64,000 nucleotides of DNA from Flavisolibacter ginsenosidimutans (GCF_007970805.1 NZ_CP042433.1:992001-1056000), one strand, 5' to 3'; positions 33,889 through 42,880 are shown, counted from the first letter of the stretch. The notes: a model not told the origin generated them from the sequence alone. Numbers and translations: made by a program.

Positions 33889-34868
33889 CAGCGCGGTATG
33901 TCGAGGGAGTGAATGATTTGTTTGATGACGTTGTCTTCGGTAACGCCTTCCATTTCCTTGTCGGGCGAAAGAATGATGCGGTGACGAAGCACCGGCGGCA
34001 CCACTTCCAGAATATCATCCGGTGTAACAAAATCGCGGCCGTTAATGGCGGCCATTGCCTTTGATGCGTTCATGATGGCCAGCGAAGCCCGCGGCGAAGC
34101 GCCCAAATAAATAGAACCGTTGTTGCGGGTTTGATGCGTGAGCTTTGCAATGAAGGCCAAGAGCTTTTCGTCAATCACAATTTCTTTTACCACTTTTCGA
34201 ATGCGCACAATCGTGTCACCGTGCAGCACCGATTGTATGGCGCTCAACGCATCCTGGTTTGCCATTTGGTGAAATTGATTCAGTATTTCCAACTCTTCTG
34301 CTTCGGTGGGATAAGGCACAATCACCTTGAAAAGAAAACGGTCAAGTTGCGCTTCGGGCAGGCGGTAAGTTCCCTCCTGCTCTATCGGGTTTTGCGTGGC
34401 CAATACCATAAACGGCGGTTGCATTGGATAAGTTTTTCCGTCCACCGTAATTTGTTTTTCTTCCATCACCTCAAACAGCGCAGACTGCGTTTTGGCCGGT
34501 GCCCGATTGATCTCGTCTATCAAAACAATGTTGCTGAAAAGCGGACCGCGTTTAAACTCAAAGCTGCCTTCTTTTGGATTGAACACAGGAGTTCCCAAAA
34601 CATCAGAGGGCATCAAATCGGGTGTGAATTGGATGCGGCTAAAGCCAACAGCCAGCGAACGTGCCACGAGTTTTGCGGTTAATGTTTTGGCTACGCCGGG
34701 CACGCCTTCAATCAGCACATGACCATCAGCAAGCAAGGCGGTGATAATGAGTTTTACCATTTCGTCCTGCCCTACGATGATCTTCTTTATCTGCTGCCGT
34801 ACGCTTTGCACGGCGTCATTTAATTGCGAGAGATCGGTACGTGTTTCAAATATTTGCTGTTCTTCCAT
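33888..34868 (-). CDS. MoxR-family AAA+ ATPase
   Basis: A 326-residue chaperone-type ATPase. Walker A is EGVPGVAKT (family-typical, variant of GxxGxGKT), Walker B is VLIDEINRAPAKTQSALFEV, with sensor residues in ATQNPIEQEGTYRLPEAQLD and a C-terminal lid domain ending in DVPPVLRHRIIL-like sequence. The ATG ending at 34868 (MEEQQIFETRTDLSQL) is preferred; it lies 23 nt inside the 3' end of the DUF4350 gene. Works with the VWA-like DUF58 protein encoded next. Confidence 0.93.
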   Translation of the reverse strand: MEEQQIFETRTDLSQLNDAVQSVRQQIKKIIVGQDEMVKLIITALLADGHVLIEGVPGVAKTLTAKLVARSLAVGFSRIQFTPDLMPSDVLGTPVFNPKEGSFEFKRGPLFSNIVLIDEINRAPAKTQSALFEVMEEKQITVDGKTYPMQPPFMVLATQNPIEQEGTYRLPEAQLDRFLFKVIVPYPTEAEELEILNQFHQMANQDALSAIQSVLHGDTIVRIRKVVKEIVIDEKLLAFIAKLTHQTRNNGSIYLGASPRASLAIMNASKAMAAINGRDFVTPDDILEVVPPVLRHRIILSPDKEMEGVTEDNVIKQIIHSLDIPR

Positions 34869-36081
34869 GTTGTGTATTTTGATAGAAAGCTTCCAGTTGG
34901 CGGTGGAAACCTGCCAGTTCATTTTCGGGAACAAAATTGACGGAACCAATGTATTGAATAAGCCCCACAAGTTGCCTCGTTTCTACCAGCGGGTAACCGC
35001 TTTTAAAATGCAAGGCTTGCATAAAATCTTCGTCAAGCGTATGCGTGGGCAGTTTGTATCGTGAGCGAATGTGTTCTAAAAAATACGCGGTCATCTTTGC
35101 CGCTAAGTTTTTATGATCGCGACGGTCGTAATACAGCCGGCCTAGTGTTTTTACAAAATCAAGCGAATCGTTCTTCGGCTTTTGATGCGGCGGAATCATG
35201 CGCTGGCGGCGCCTCATGCCAAGAAGAACAAACAGCGTCAAGGTAGCCGCACCAATTAACAACCCCCATTTAAACGATGGATAACTAAACAAAGCACTAA
35301 GCCAATTGGGTTGTTTGTTGCTGCTGCCTTTTTGCAAATAATATTCGTCCCACACAATTGTTTGCAAATCTCTTGGCAACACTGATAGCACTTGCGCATA
35401 ATAGGCCGCATTGTTCTTGTGCAGGATAAAATAATTGCTGAAAGCCAGCGGTGCGCTGTGAAGAAAGATGCTCCCACTGCCTTTGTTTAGTTGCACAAAA
35501 TCAGCAAAGCCTTTTTCATTTCGACCCAAAACAACGGTGCGTGTGGAATCAAGCGGATGCAAAACACCATCGTAACGCATTCCCGGATAAACAAACAACC
35601 TGTTGCTGTCAAAGCCAGGCCCGTCAAGCTTCAGGCGCAAACTGTCTCTAACGCCGGCATAAAAGTTTGCCGCATTTTCGCTGTTGAACGAGACATTGAA
35701 AAAAGAAGCAGCATCATCCGAAGCCGCACGGCTGATGATGAAAATATAGTTGCCACGTTCGACAAAATTGGCAATCGCTTCCAGTTCATCTTTGTCGGCA
35801 TCAAAGTAATCAGCTACAAAAACTACGGCTTGCTTGTAGGAAGTTGCGTACACGCTGTCCCATCTTCCCGGCGCGGCATTTTCGTTTCGAACGTTTGCAG
35901 CCGCAAAAAGCGACGGAAGCAAGCCGCGGGCAACGCGGGTGCCGTACGGAATTTTATCGCTTTGCCGCAACGTAACGCGGTTGTCGAACTGCCGGAACGA
36001 AGAGCCGGAACCAGCCCTCATCAAAACAAAGAGCAAGAAAATCACCGCCGCACCGACGACGTAAGGAAAAGCTTTTTTCAT
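34846..36081 (-). CDS. DUF4350 domain protein
   Basis: A 411-residue membrane protein: one N-terminal helix (KAFPYVVGAAVIFLLFVLMR), a GATase-like DUF4350 domain outside (about 45-200, YGTRVARGLLPSLF and YFDADKDELEAIANFVERGN), a second helix (about 275-292, LLIGAATLTLFVLLGM) and a cytoplasmic helical tail. DUF4350 genes recur in this MoxR/DUF58 setting in many phyla. It overlaps the DUF4129 gene by ATGA and the moxR gene by 23 nt, a tight operon. Function unknown. Confidence 0.82.
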   Translation of the reverse strand: MKKAFPYVVGAAVIFLLFVLMRAGSGSSFRQFDNRVTLRQSDKIPYGTRVARGLLPSLFAAANVRNENAAPGRWDSVYATSYKQAVVFVADYFDADKDELEAIANFVERGNYIFIISRAASDDAASFFNVSFNSENAANFYAGVRDSLRLKLDGPGFDSNRLFVYPGMRYDGVLHPLDSTRTVVLGRNEKGFADFVQLNKGSGSIFLHSAPLAFSNYFILHKNNAAYYAQVLSVLPRDLQTIVWDEYYLQKGSSNKQPNWLSALFSYPSFKWGLLIGAATLTLFVLLGMRRRQRMIPPHQKPKNDSLDFVKTLGRLYYDRRDHKNLAAKMTAYFLEHIRSRYKLPTHTLDEDFMQALHFKSGYPLVETRQLVGLIQYIGSVNFVPENELAGFHRQLEAFYQNTQHGRTANI

Positions 36082-36833
36082 CGCGTCAGTGCGTTTTTAA
36101 ATTTCAGGAAATCGGCTTGCAGCAAATTGTAGGCTTCTTCGGAAAGCGTGAATCCTCCGTACCAGGCATATTCAAAATTGCGGGTAAGGCGAAAAAAATC
36201 GTGGTAATAAGGGCCGCCGAACAACTTGTTTACGTAGTCGCTGTTTGTTCGGTCATTGCTGTAAACAATAAAGTTTCGGCTGGTCAACTCCAGTAAGGTT
36301 TGTAAATACCAAAGCCGCACGGCAAGACGGTAATTTTTTGCACTGACGGCTTTCTCAATTTCTTTCCCGTACTGAATGTTGAAGATGTCTTCGTCAAGTG
36401 TATCTTCTTCGGTTTCGTCGTTAATCTTTTTTGAACTTTTTCGAAACAAACCGATGTTACTTGAAGCAAGATACCAGATCACTACGGCGATAAAACTGCA
36501 AAGAATAACAATCCAAAGAAGGTTTCGAAACCATGCGTACTCAAAGATGCTTTTTGTTCCGGTTTGAACTTCTTGCTTTGGCTCTTCTTTTTTCTTTGGT
36601 TCCATGTTGGCGTACCAATAATCATCGCTGCGCTTCAGTTCATCCACTTTGTCCTGCGGAAGTTTGCGCACGTCCACAAGGTCTTTTTGTTTGATAATAG
36701 AAAACGTTGGAGCCTCGTTTGATTTGCTTGTTACTACGGTTGTCACCGTATCAAACTGCGCCTCGTTTTCCTGCGCAAAAACAGTCACCATCACGAAGAA
36801 CAAAAGCGGTATGAGAAGGAAGGTTTTACGCAT
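36078..36833 (-). CDS. DUF4129 domain protein
   Basis: A 251-residue protein with a signal peptide (residues 1-20), a single transmembrane helix (about 113-132: LLWIVILCSFIAVVIWYL) and a C-terminal DUF4129 domain (about 180-250: YRLAVRLWYLQTLLELTSR, FEYAWYGGFTLSEEAYNLL). It belongs to the same DUF58/MoxR envelope module. It overlaps the SpoIIM gene by 8 nt at its start and the DUF4350 gene by 4 nt at its end. Confidence 0.8.
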   Translation of the reverse strand: MRKTFLLIPLLFFVMVTVFAQENEAQFDTVTTVVTSKSNEAPTFSIIKQKDLVDVRKLPQDKVDELKRSDDYWYANMEPKKKEEPKQEVQTGTKSIFEYAWFRNLLWIVILCSFIAVVIWYLASSNIGLFRKSSKKINDETEEDTLDEDIFNIQYGKEIEKAVSAKNYRLAVRLWYLQTLLELTSRNFIVYSNDRTNSDYVNKLFGGPYYHDFFRLTRNFEYAWYGGFTLSEEAYNLLQADFLKFKNALTR

Positions 36834-37782
36834 GAACGCTCCTTTCTTTCCGTTTTAACAGAATTGGATAAACGACAAAATAAAAAATAATGAAGGCGGC
36901 CGAAGAAGCAAGAATGAGCAGATTGGGAAGCAAAGGCATGGTATAATAACGGGTAACAAAGCCTTCGTAAAAAGCGGCCAGCATCAGCACGGGAACGAGG
37001 CCTATCACAATCTTCACACCGTCCTTCACGCCTTCTTTAAACGCATCAAGCCGGCTGCGTGTGCCTGGAAAAAGATAAGAGGTTCCCATAACGGCGCCGG
37101 CTCCGCAAGACATGACAATCGCCGTTAATTCCAGCAAGCCGTGAATCATTACTGCCAGCACAAATTTCGCTCCCATGCCTTTGTCAAAAAACATATAATT
37201 GAACACACCAACCCGCATGGATTCCTGCGCCAGTGCTTTCAACGAAAAAATGCCGAGCAACAAACCTTCGCCAAAATATTTAAACGATACAATGATGTTG
37301 TTAATCATAATGGCGATCCACATAAAAAAAGAATCGCCCTGCTGGTAAATGCCAAAAGGATTGCCGCTTGCAATGTTGTGTTCCGTCTTGTCCACGTAAT
37401 CGTTTCCAAATACGTCCCGAACGAAAGTGGGGTCGTGCTTGGCCGTAAAAAAACCAACGGTATAAAAAAGAAAAAAAACAAAAAATGAAAACAGGATGAT
37501 GCGGCCGTGTTTGTAAACCGTTAGCGGTACGTCGTACTTCCAAAAGCGCAGCAGGCGGTTGCTTTCTTCTTTGCGGTTTTGGTAAATGCCGAGATAAATT
37601 TTGGATGCAAGGCCGTTGATGTATTTGGTAACGCGGCTGGTGGGATAATAAGTTTTTGCGTAGCTCAGGTCATCCACCAATTGCACAAAATCCTTTGCAA
37701 TTTCATCGGCGTCGGTGGATAAACCCGCTCCGATTTTTTCCCAGCGGGCTTTGTTCTTTTTTATGAAAAGGCCTTCTCTCAG
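36826..37782 (-). CDS. SpoIIM-family (stage II sporulation M-like) membrane protein
   Basis: About 318 residues with several membrane helices (for example ILFSFFVFFLFYTVGFF, FVLAVMIHGLLELTAIVMSC, LVPVLMLAAFYEGFV). SpoIIM-like proteins without sporulation occur in the MoxR/DUF58 module, where they may form a membrane channel. The family opens with MREG/A-F-I, and the matching frame here reads CTG AGA GAA GGC at 37782, with no ATG, GTG or TTG until GTG at 37686 after 32 conserved-looking residues. A TAA stop lies upstream, so CTG seems to be the start. First gene of the operon. Confidence 0.75.
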   Translation of the reverse strand: MREGLFIKKNKARWEKIGAGLSTDADEIAKDFVQLVDDLSYAKTYYPTSRVTKYINGLASKIYLGIYQNRKEESNRLLRFWKYDVPLTVYKHGRIILFSFFVFFLFYTVGFFTAKHDPTFVRDVFGNDYVDKTEHNIASGNPFGIYQQGDSFFMWIAIMINNIIVSFKYFGEGLLLGIFSLKALAQESMRVGVFNYMFFDKGMGAKFVLAVMIHGLLELTAIVMSCGAGAVMGTSYLFPGTRSRLDAFKEGVKDGVKIVIGLVPVLMLAAFYEGFVTRYYTMPLLPNLLILASSAAFIIFYFVVYPILLKRKERSVHA

Positions 37783-37947
37783 GTAGCAAAATTTTGGTTT
37801 GTAAGATAGGGTGTTTTGTGTTTCAGCGTTAGGACAAGAATAGCTGATTTAAGATTTCTGAATTTTGGTTTTTGAGCAAGTCCCTTCGAGAACCATTTGC
37901 CTCAATCCTTTGGCGAGAAACGTTGGAATTTCTTTTCGTTAACCCGA

Positions 37948-37955
37948 TATATTTG
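37948..37955 (+). promoter_or_regulatory. -7 box upstream of the DUF4256 gene
   Basis: TATATTTG at 37948-37955 with TTG at 37923-37925 (22-nt spacer) fits the Bacteroidota promoter. The start codon is about 115 nt away, leaving a long leader. The following words GTG..CGCAGTTG recur 5' of the kinase gene at 28943. The rest of the 288-nt gap 37783-38070 holds no gene. Confidence 0.55.
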
Positions 37956-38070
37956 TGAACGCAGTTGATGACGCAGCCGTTAGGCTTACGGTTTTGACAA
38001 ATGACTTTAAATAAATGAGGGCAATCCGCTTAACATATTTTTCAATGGAGACAACAAAAATATAAGCAAG

Positions 38071-38637
38071 ATGAGCAGCAATAGAAAAGACCTGTCACCG
38101 AAACAACGCGAAGAATTACTTAGCATTTTGAAAAACCGTTTTGAAAAAAACGACCAACGTCATAAAGGCTTCCAATGGGCGCAGGTGCAAGCAAAGTTGG
38201 AAGCCAATCCTCAAAAGCTTTGGTCGCTCAACGAAATGGAAAACACCGGCGGCGAACCCGACGTTGTTGGCTACGATAAAAAAACCGGCGAATACATTTT
38301 TTATGATTGTTCAGCAGAAAGTCCGAAAGACCGAAGAAGTCTTTGCTATGACCGTGAAGCATTGGACGCAAGGAAAGAAAACAAGCCAAAAGATAACGCG
38401 GTGGACGTGGCAACCGCAATGGGTGTTGAACTTTTAACGGAAGAACAATACCGCGAATTACAAACGTTTGGCGCCTTTGATACCAAAACATCAAGCTGGA
38501 TAAAAACACCGGAAGCGATTCGAAAACTCGGCGGCGCTATCTTTTGTGACCGTCGCTACAACACGGTCTTTACGTATCACAACGGCGCAGAATCCTATTA
38601 TGCGGCGCGGGGATTTCGCGGTGTGCTTAAAGTCTGA
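38071..38637 (+). CDS. DUF4256 family protein
   Basis: A 188-residue soluble protein of the DUF4256 family. Distinctive segments are KGFQWAQVQAKLEANPQKLW, MENTGGEPDVVGYDKKTGEY, DCSAESPKDRRSLCYDREAL and the C-terminal FCDRRYNTVFTYHNGAESYY with GFRGVLKV at the end. No activity is established for the family. It is alone on the plus strand, convergent with the CAP protein; similar genes are patchily distributed, so it may be accessory DNA. Confidence 0.85.
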   Translation: MSSNRKDLSPKQREELLSILKNRFEKNDQRHKGFQWAQVQAKLEANPQKLWSLNEMENTGGEPDVVGYDKKTGEYIFYDCSAESPKDRRSLCYDREALDARKENKPKDNAVDVATAMGVELLTEEQYRELQTFGAFDTKTSSWIKTPEAIRKLGGAIFCDRRYNTVFTYHNGAESYYAARGFRGVLKV

Positions 38638-38651
38638 ATACAACCTTCAAT

Positions 38652-39152
38652 TCACCTTGTACCAAAATCCTGTGTCCACAAATTGCCCACTTTGGCTACG
38701 CCCATTTCCTTATAAGAAGGGTTCATGATGTTCTTGCAATGCCCCGGACTTGTCAGCCATCCGGCCACGACTTCCTTCTCGCTTTCGTAACCCATCGCAA
38801 TGTTTTCGCCGTAGGTTCTCCAATTGTAGCCAATAGCCTCAAGCCTTGGTCCGGCCTTGCCGTTTGTTGGAGAAGTATGGCTAAAGAAACCATTGCGATT
38901 CATGTCCGTGCTGTGGTTCAACGCGGCTTTTTCCAGCAACTCGTTCCATGCAACCGGCGGTGCCGAAGGATACCAGGTATCGCCGCATTTGCAACCTTTT
39001 TTGCGAACGTCATTCACTAATTGGAGCAGGAGCGTTTTATTGACACCCGCAAAGCGATGTTCGGGAAGCGGGTGCGTGCCTTCAGAAGGTTTGGCAAGTG
39101 TAAGGGTGAAGCCCAGTAAAACAGAAACAAGCGTCATGGCGATAGTTTTCAA
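38652..39152 (-). CDS. CAP-domain (SCP/PR-1-like) secreted protein
   Basis: A 166-residue exported protein: signal peptide (1-20) and one CAP domain. Seen are the first His in AALNHSTDMNRN, FFSHTSPTNG, then GENIAMGYESEKEVVAGWLTS and PGHCKNIMNPSYKEMGVA, the four CAP signatures with both His and Glu residues. Two Cys in KKGCKCGDTW and one in GHC could form disulfides. The start is a TTG at 39150-39152, giving the basic MKTIAMTL; an ATG five codons later would lose the Lys. Role unknown. Confidence 0.85.
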   Translation of the reverse strand: MKTIAMTLVSVLLGFTLTLAKPSEGTHPLPEHRFAGVNKTLLLQLVNDVRKKGCKCGDTWYPSAPPVAWNELLEKAALNHSTDMNRNGFFSHTSPTNGKAGPRLEAIGYNWRTYGENIAMGYESEKEVVAGWLTSPGHCKNIMNPSYKEMGVAKVGNLWTQDFGTR

Positions 39153-39251
39153 CGCAACAATAACTTCTGGCGCTGCTGTTTATTGCAAGCATTGGGTTAA
39201 AATTTTTGGAAGAATAAAAACTCAGGAGCGAGGAAATGGCGCTTTAAGTTT

Positions 39252-40106
39252 TCAGTGTTGCAAGTACGCCTTCATTTCGTCGGCATAAGCCTTGGCCGCA
39301 TTCGCCGCTGCTTCCGCAAAATCTTCGCCGGAGGAGGCATAAATGACGGCACGGCTTGCGTTCACAAGCAAGCCGCAATCTTCAATCAATGCTTTTTCAG
39401 AAATATCTTTTAGGCTTCCGCCTTGTGCGCCCACCCCGGGAACGAGGTAAAAATGCCTTGGTATAAGCCTGCGAACATTGGTAAATTCTTCAGCCTGCGT
39501 AGCGCCGATGACGAACATTAAATTTTCTTCGCTTCCCCAGCCCGATGAAGTTTGCAAGACTTTTTCGTAAAGAAAAGATTCGCTTCGGTGAACCGTATGA
39601 ATTCCTTCGACAAGGGATTCTTTTTCCACAACCAGTTTTTGTAATTCAAAATCTTTTGCGCCGGTATTCGAGGTTAAACCAAGAAGGATCGTCCATTTGT
39701 TTTTGTATTCAAGAAAAGGCCGGACGCTGTCTTCGCCCATATACGGCGCAACGGTAACGGCGTCAAAGTTCATTGTTTCAAAAAAAGCTTTGGCGTATTG
39801 CGCGGAAGTATTGCCGATGTCGCCGCGCTTGGCGTCGGCAATTTTAAAATGCGTGGACGGGATGTAGTCAACGGTGCGCTGCATCGTCTCCCAGCCTTTC
39901 AGCCCTTCGGCTTCATAAAAAGCGGTGTTTATTTTGTAGCCAACGCAAAAATTTTTGGTGGCGTCAATGATGGCTTTATTGAAGAGAAACACACCGTCGG
40001 GATTGTTTTGAAGATGCGTTGGAAGTTTTGTTTTATCAGTATCAAGGCCAACGCAGAGATAAGAATCTTTCGAAAAAATTTGCGCAACGAGTTCCTGCCT
40101 TGTCAT
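39252..40106 (-). CDS. pyrF: Orotidine-5'-phosphate decarboxylase (long form)
   Basis: A 284-residue enzyme converting OMP to UMP, the last step of pyrimidine synthesis. It is the longer bacterial form: SYLCVGLDTDKTKLP at the start, the catalytic FKIADAKRGDIGNTSAQYAK (Lys-Asp-x-Lys-type tetrad), VAPYMGEDSVRPF and a final PGVGAQGG phosphate loop. ATG ending at 40106 overlaps the kynureninase stop (ATGA), so this housekeeping gene is translated from the tryptophan-degradation-type operon. Joint regulation of UMP synthesis with kynurenine breakdown is odd but may be only positional. Confidence 0.94.
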   Translation of the reverse strand: MTRQELVAQIFSKDSYLCVGLDTDKTKLPTHLQNNPDGVFLFNKAIIDATKNFCVGYKINTAFYEAEGLKGWETMQRTVDYIPSTHFKIADAKRGDIGNTSAQYAKAFFETMNFDAVTVAPYMGEDSVRPFLEYKNKWTILLGLTSNTGAKDFELQKLVVEKESLVEGIHTVHRSESFLYEKVLQTSSGWGSEENLMFVIGATQAEEFTNVRRLIPRHFYLVPGVGAQGGSLKDISEKALIEDCGLLVNASRAVIYASSGEDFAEAAANAAKAYADEMKAYLQH

Positions 40107-41386
40107 GCGGCAAATGTAAGCACCGCGGCCTTTAAGCATTGCCCGAATTGCCAGACTTCTTCAAACGAATTGTAAAGTCCCACCGGTGCAATGCGAATCA
40201 CGTCGGGTTCGCGCCAGTCGGCAAACACACCGTTGTTGGATAAATATTCAAAAACTTTTTTTCCGTTCTTTACGGACAAAGAGATTTGACAACCCCTTTC
40301 TTCTTTCGTTCCGGGTGTAAAAATTTTGAACGAATCGTTCGGCAAGCCGGTTGATACCTCGCTTAAGACAAAACGCAGGTATTCGTTTAATCGTTCGTTC
40401 TTTAGGAGCAAGTTTGCAAACCCCGCTTCTTCAAAAACATTCAGTGCCGCTTTGTGCGAGGCATACAAAATCGGCGAAGGCGTGCTTACTTGCCAACCTT
40501 CGGCAGAGGCTTCGGGCACAAATTCTTTTTCCATCAGAAACTGCGTTTCTTTTTTGTTGCCCCACCAACCTGCAAAACGATTCAGGTTTTCATTTCGATG
40601 ATGCCGTTCATGAACGAAAGCGCCGCCAATGCCACCCGGTCCCGAGTTCAAATATTTATAACTGCACCAGCAGGCAAAATCAACGTTCCAATCGTGCAAT
40701 TGCAACGGTACATTTCCTGCTGCATGTGCCAAATCAAAACCAACTTTCGCACCAACGCTTTGCGCTGCTTTTGAAAGCGTTTTCATGTCAAAGACCTGGC
40801 CCGTGTAATAATTCACGCCGCCCCAAAACACCAGGGTCAGTTCATCTTTGTATTTTTCAATTGCGGCAAGAATGTCTTCTTCGCAAACGAGCACCTCTCC
40901 TTCTCGTGGTTGCACTTCTACAATCACTTCATCCGGTTTCAAGCCCCGTTGTTTCACATGCGAGTAAAGCATGTATTGGTCACTTGGAAATGCTTTTGCT
41001 TCGCAAAGAATTTTATTGCGCTTGCCGGATGGCTGATAAAAGCTCGCCAGCATCAGGTGAAGATTTACCGTGAGCTGGTTCATCACCACAACCTCGTGTG
41101 GCAAAGCGCCAACAATTTTTGAAAGTGCCGAAGTTAATTGCTGATGAAACTGCAACCAGGGTTTGTGGCCTTTGAAAAAAGCTTCAACGCCCCACGTACT
41201 CCATTGCTTTAGCACATTGTTAATGGCAGTTTTTGTTCGCCTTGGTTGCAAGCCAAGCGAGTTTCCCAAAAAATAAATTGCATCGTTGCCTTTGTGTTGA
41301 GGAATGAGAAATTCATTGCGAAAACTTCGCAACGGATCTTCTGCATCCAACTGTTTTGCAAACGCGGGTGTGTTTTGGAAATTCAT
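40103..41386 (-). CDS. kynU: Kynureninase
   Basis: A 427-residue PLP enzyme cleaving kynurenine or 3-hydroxykynurenine to (hydroxy)anthranilate and alanine. The PLP Lys is in CWCSYKYLNSGPGGIGGAFV, the PLP-contact Asp is in GFDLAHAAGN, and IYFLGNSLGLQPRRT opens the family. Length is normal. Kynurenine 3-monooxygenase and dioxygenase genes are not in the window; glutaryl-CoA dehydrogenase at 28 kb could act in the same tryptophan route. It is 9 nt after the SDR gene and overlaps pyrF by 4 nt. Confidence 0.94.
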   Translation of the reverse strand: MNFQNTPAFAKQLDAEDPLRSFRNEFLIPQHKGNDAIYFLGNSLGLQPRRTKTAINNVLKQWSTWGVEAFFKGHKPWLQFHQQLTSALSKIVGALPHEVVVMNQLTVNLHLMLASFYQPSGKRNKILCEAKAFPSDQYMLYSHVKQRGLKPDEVIVEVQPREGEVLVCEEDILAAIEKYKDELTLVFWGGVNYYTGQVFDMKTLSKAAQSVGAKVGFDLAHAAGNVPLQLHDWNVDFACWCSYKYLNSGPGGIGGAFVHERHHRNENLNRFAGWWGNKKETQFLMEKEFVPEASAEGWQVSTPSPILYASHKAALNVFEEAGFANLLLKNERLNEYLRFVLSEVSTGLPNDSFKIFTPGTKEERGCQISLSVKNGKKVFEYLSNNGVFADWREPDVIRIAPVGLYNSFEEVWQFGQCLKAAVLTFAA

Positions 41387-41395
41387 CAGAGGAAA

Positions 41396-42181
41396 TTAAA
41401 TAGAACCCGTTCTTCCGCCGTCTACTGGAATGCTGGTGCCGTTGATGTAAGCCGCGGCCGGTGTAGCCAAGAACGCAGCAAGAGCAGCTATTTCAGCGGC
41501 GTCGCCAAAACGTTTAGCCGGAATTTCTTCCAGCATTTCCCTTTCAACTTCTTGGGCCGGAACGCCTTTCTTGCCCGCTATATTTTCAACGAGCGAATCC
41601 AGGCGTTGCGTTCGTGTATAACCCGGCAAAACGTTGTTCACCGTAATGCCGAATTGCGCTAATTCATTCGACATTGTTTTGGCCCACGATGCCACCGCAC
41701 CTCTGATGGTATTGGACACACCAAGGTTCTTTAGCGGAATTTTTACCGAGGTAGAAATGACATTGACAATGCGGCCGTAACCTTCTGTCTTCATGCCTTC
41801 CAGTAAAGCGATTGTCAGTAAATGATTGGTGAGCAAATGCTGGTTGAAGGCTTGCAAAAACTGTTCTTCGGTTGCGGCCACAATTGGTCCCGCAGCCGGG
41901 CCGCCGGAGTTGTTGATTAGAATGTGAACCGGTTTTTCAGCCGTGATTTCGGAGAGCAGTTTTCTTAATTCATCGTGGTTGTTGAAATCAATCGCACGGT
42001 ATGAATGCAACTGACGAATTGAAATATCGAGTTCGCCCACGGCAAGTTTCAGGTTCTCTTCTGCCCGCGCCAGCAAAATGCAGTTGGCGCCCATCAAGGC
42101 CAATTCTTGCGCAATGGCATAACCAATTCCCTGGCTACTTCCGCAAATGATGGCGTTCTTTCCTTCAAGCGACAAATTCAT
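41396..42181 (-). CDS. Atypical SDR-family oxidoreductase
   Basis: A 261-residue Rossmann protein with NAD(P) motif GSSQGIGYAIA (residues 14-24), NNSGGPAAGP in place of NNAG, and a C-terminal YINGTSIPVDGG. The usual Tyr-x-x-x-Lys active site is replaced: the corresponding stretch reads NLGVSNTIRGAVASWAKT, with Ser-Asn-x-x-Arg. Ser of VISTS is kept. I know this as a recurring SDR subgroup, which may catalyse differently. It lies 28 nt after the PaiB-like gene and 9 nt before kynU, so a role near kynurenine metabolism is plausible. Confidence 0.82.
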   Translation of the reverse strand: MNLSLEGKNAIICGSSQGIGYAIAQELALMGANCILLARAEENLKLAVGELDISIRQLHSYRAIDFNNHDELRKLLSEITAEKPVHILINNSGGPAAGPIVAATEEQFLQAFNQHLLTNHLLTIALLEGMKTEGYGRIVNVISTSVKIPLKNLGVSNTIRGAVASWAKTMSNELAQFGITVNNVLPGYTRTQRLDSLVENIAGKKGVPAQEVEREMLEEIPAKRFGDAAEIAALAAFLATPAAAYINGTSIPVDGGRTGSI

Positions 42182-42209
42182 TCTTTTGTGCGTTTAATCG
42201 GTCTGAAAA

Positions 42210-42869
42210 TTATTCCGTTTCTGCAATAAAATTCGGCGAGGAAAAGAGCGTTGCTTCGCGTTGTTTCATTTCGCTGGCAACGGCAGCCGCGTCTTCATCT
42301 CCTCTTTCTAAGTTTTGAACAATGTTACGGTAACTTTCTGCGTCGCGGTTCTGGCTCAATTTAAAAACCGTATCCAGTTCTTCCACTTCTATTTCGAACG
42401 CAACAATGGCTTTCATTAATCTGGATGTATAATCTTCCGAAAGATTGTCAAAGGAAGTTGACGAAGCCGTGTTTCCGTTTTCGAAATGAAGACTTGTTTT
42501 TCGCAATACGTCAATCAATCCTTCTTCGCCTAAAAAACGAAGCGTTCCTTTTGCGTGCACCGACATGTAATTCCACGTGGACGCCTGGTGCGGGTTGCTA
42601 TACCATGTTGCGCTTACATAAGTGTGTGGACCTGTGAACACACAAAGTGCTGCCGGATTTTTTTCAAAAGCTTTGTGGTGATCCGTGTTCTTCATCATGT
42701 GGCCCGTGAGAAGAAGCTTGTCATCTTTTTTTTCAATGAAGACAGGAATTTGCGTTGCTACGGGTTTGTTGTTCTCATCACATCCGGTTGTAAAAGCAAA
42801 CGGGTGCTTCTGAATGAACTCGAAAACAACGTTTTCGTCTTTTTCTTTGTAATGGGGAAGATTGTACAT
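42210..42869 (-). CDS. PaiB-family FMN-binding split-barrel protein
   Basis: A 219-residue protein with the PaiB pattern: MYNLPHYKEKD at the start, HPFAFTTGCDENNKPVATQI, TGHMMKNTDHHKAF, CVFTGPHTYVSATWYSNPHQ and STWNYMSVHAKG. PaiB of Bacillus was described as a negative regulator of sporulation and protease genes; the fold is flavin-binding, so the name 'transcriptional regulator' may mislead. It is second in the operon after mrp (11-nt gap). Confidence 0.85.
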   Translation of the reverse strand: MYNLPHYKEKDENVVFEFIQKHPFAFTTGCDENNKPVATQIPVFIEKKDDKLLLTGHMMKNTDHHKAFEKNPAALCVFTGPHTYVSATWYSNPHQASTWNYMSVHAKGTLRFLGEEGLIDVLRKTSLHFENGNTASSTSFDNLSEDYTSRLMKAIVAFEIEVEELDTVFKLSQNRDAESYRNIVQNLERGDEDAAAVASEMKQREATLFSSPNFIAETE

Positions 42870-42880
42870 AGCGCTGTAAA

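Noticed and set aside
37820..37995. Full integron attC site near the DUF4256 gene
   Set aside because: GTTAGGC-like cores are present, but the matching inverse core and imperfect stem are not convincing; kept only as a speculative comparison.
40351..41073. A 240-codon plus-strand frame antisense to kynU
   Set aside because: Kynureninase is intact on the other strand; the antisense product is Arg/Cys/Ser-rich noise.
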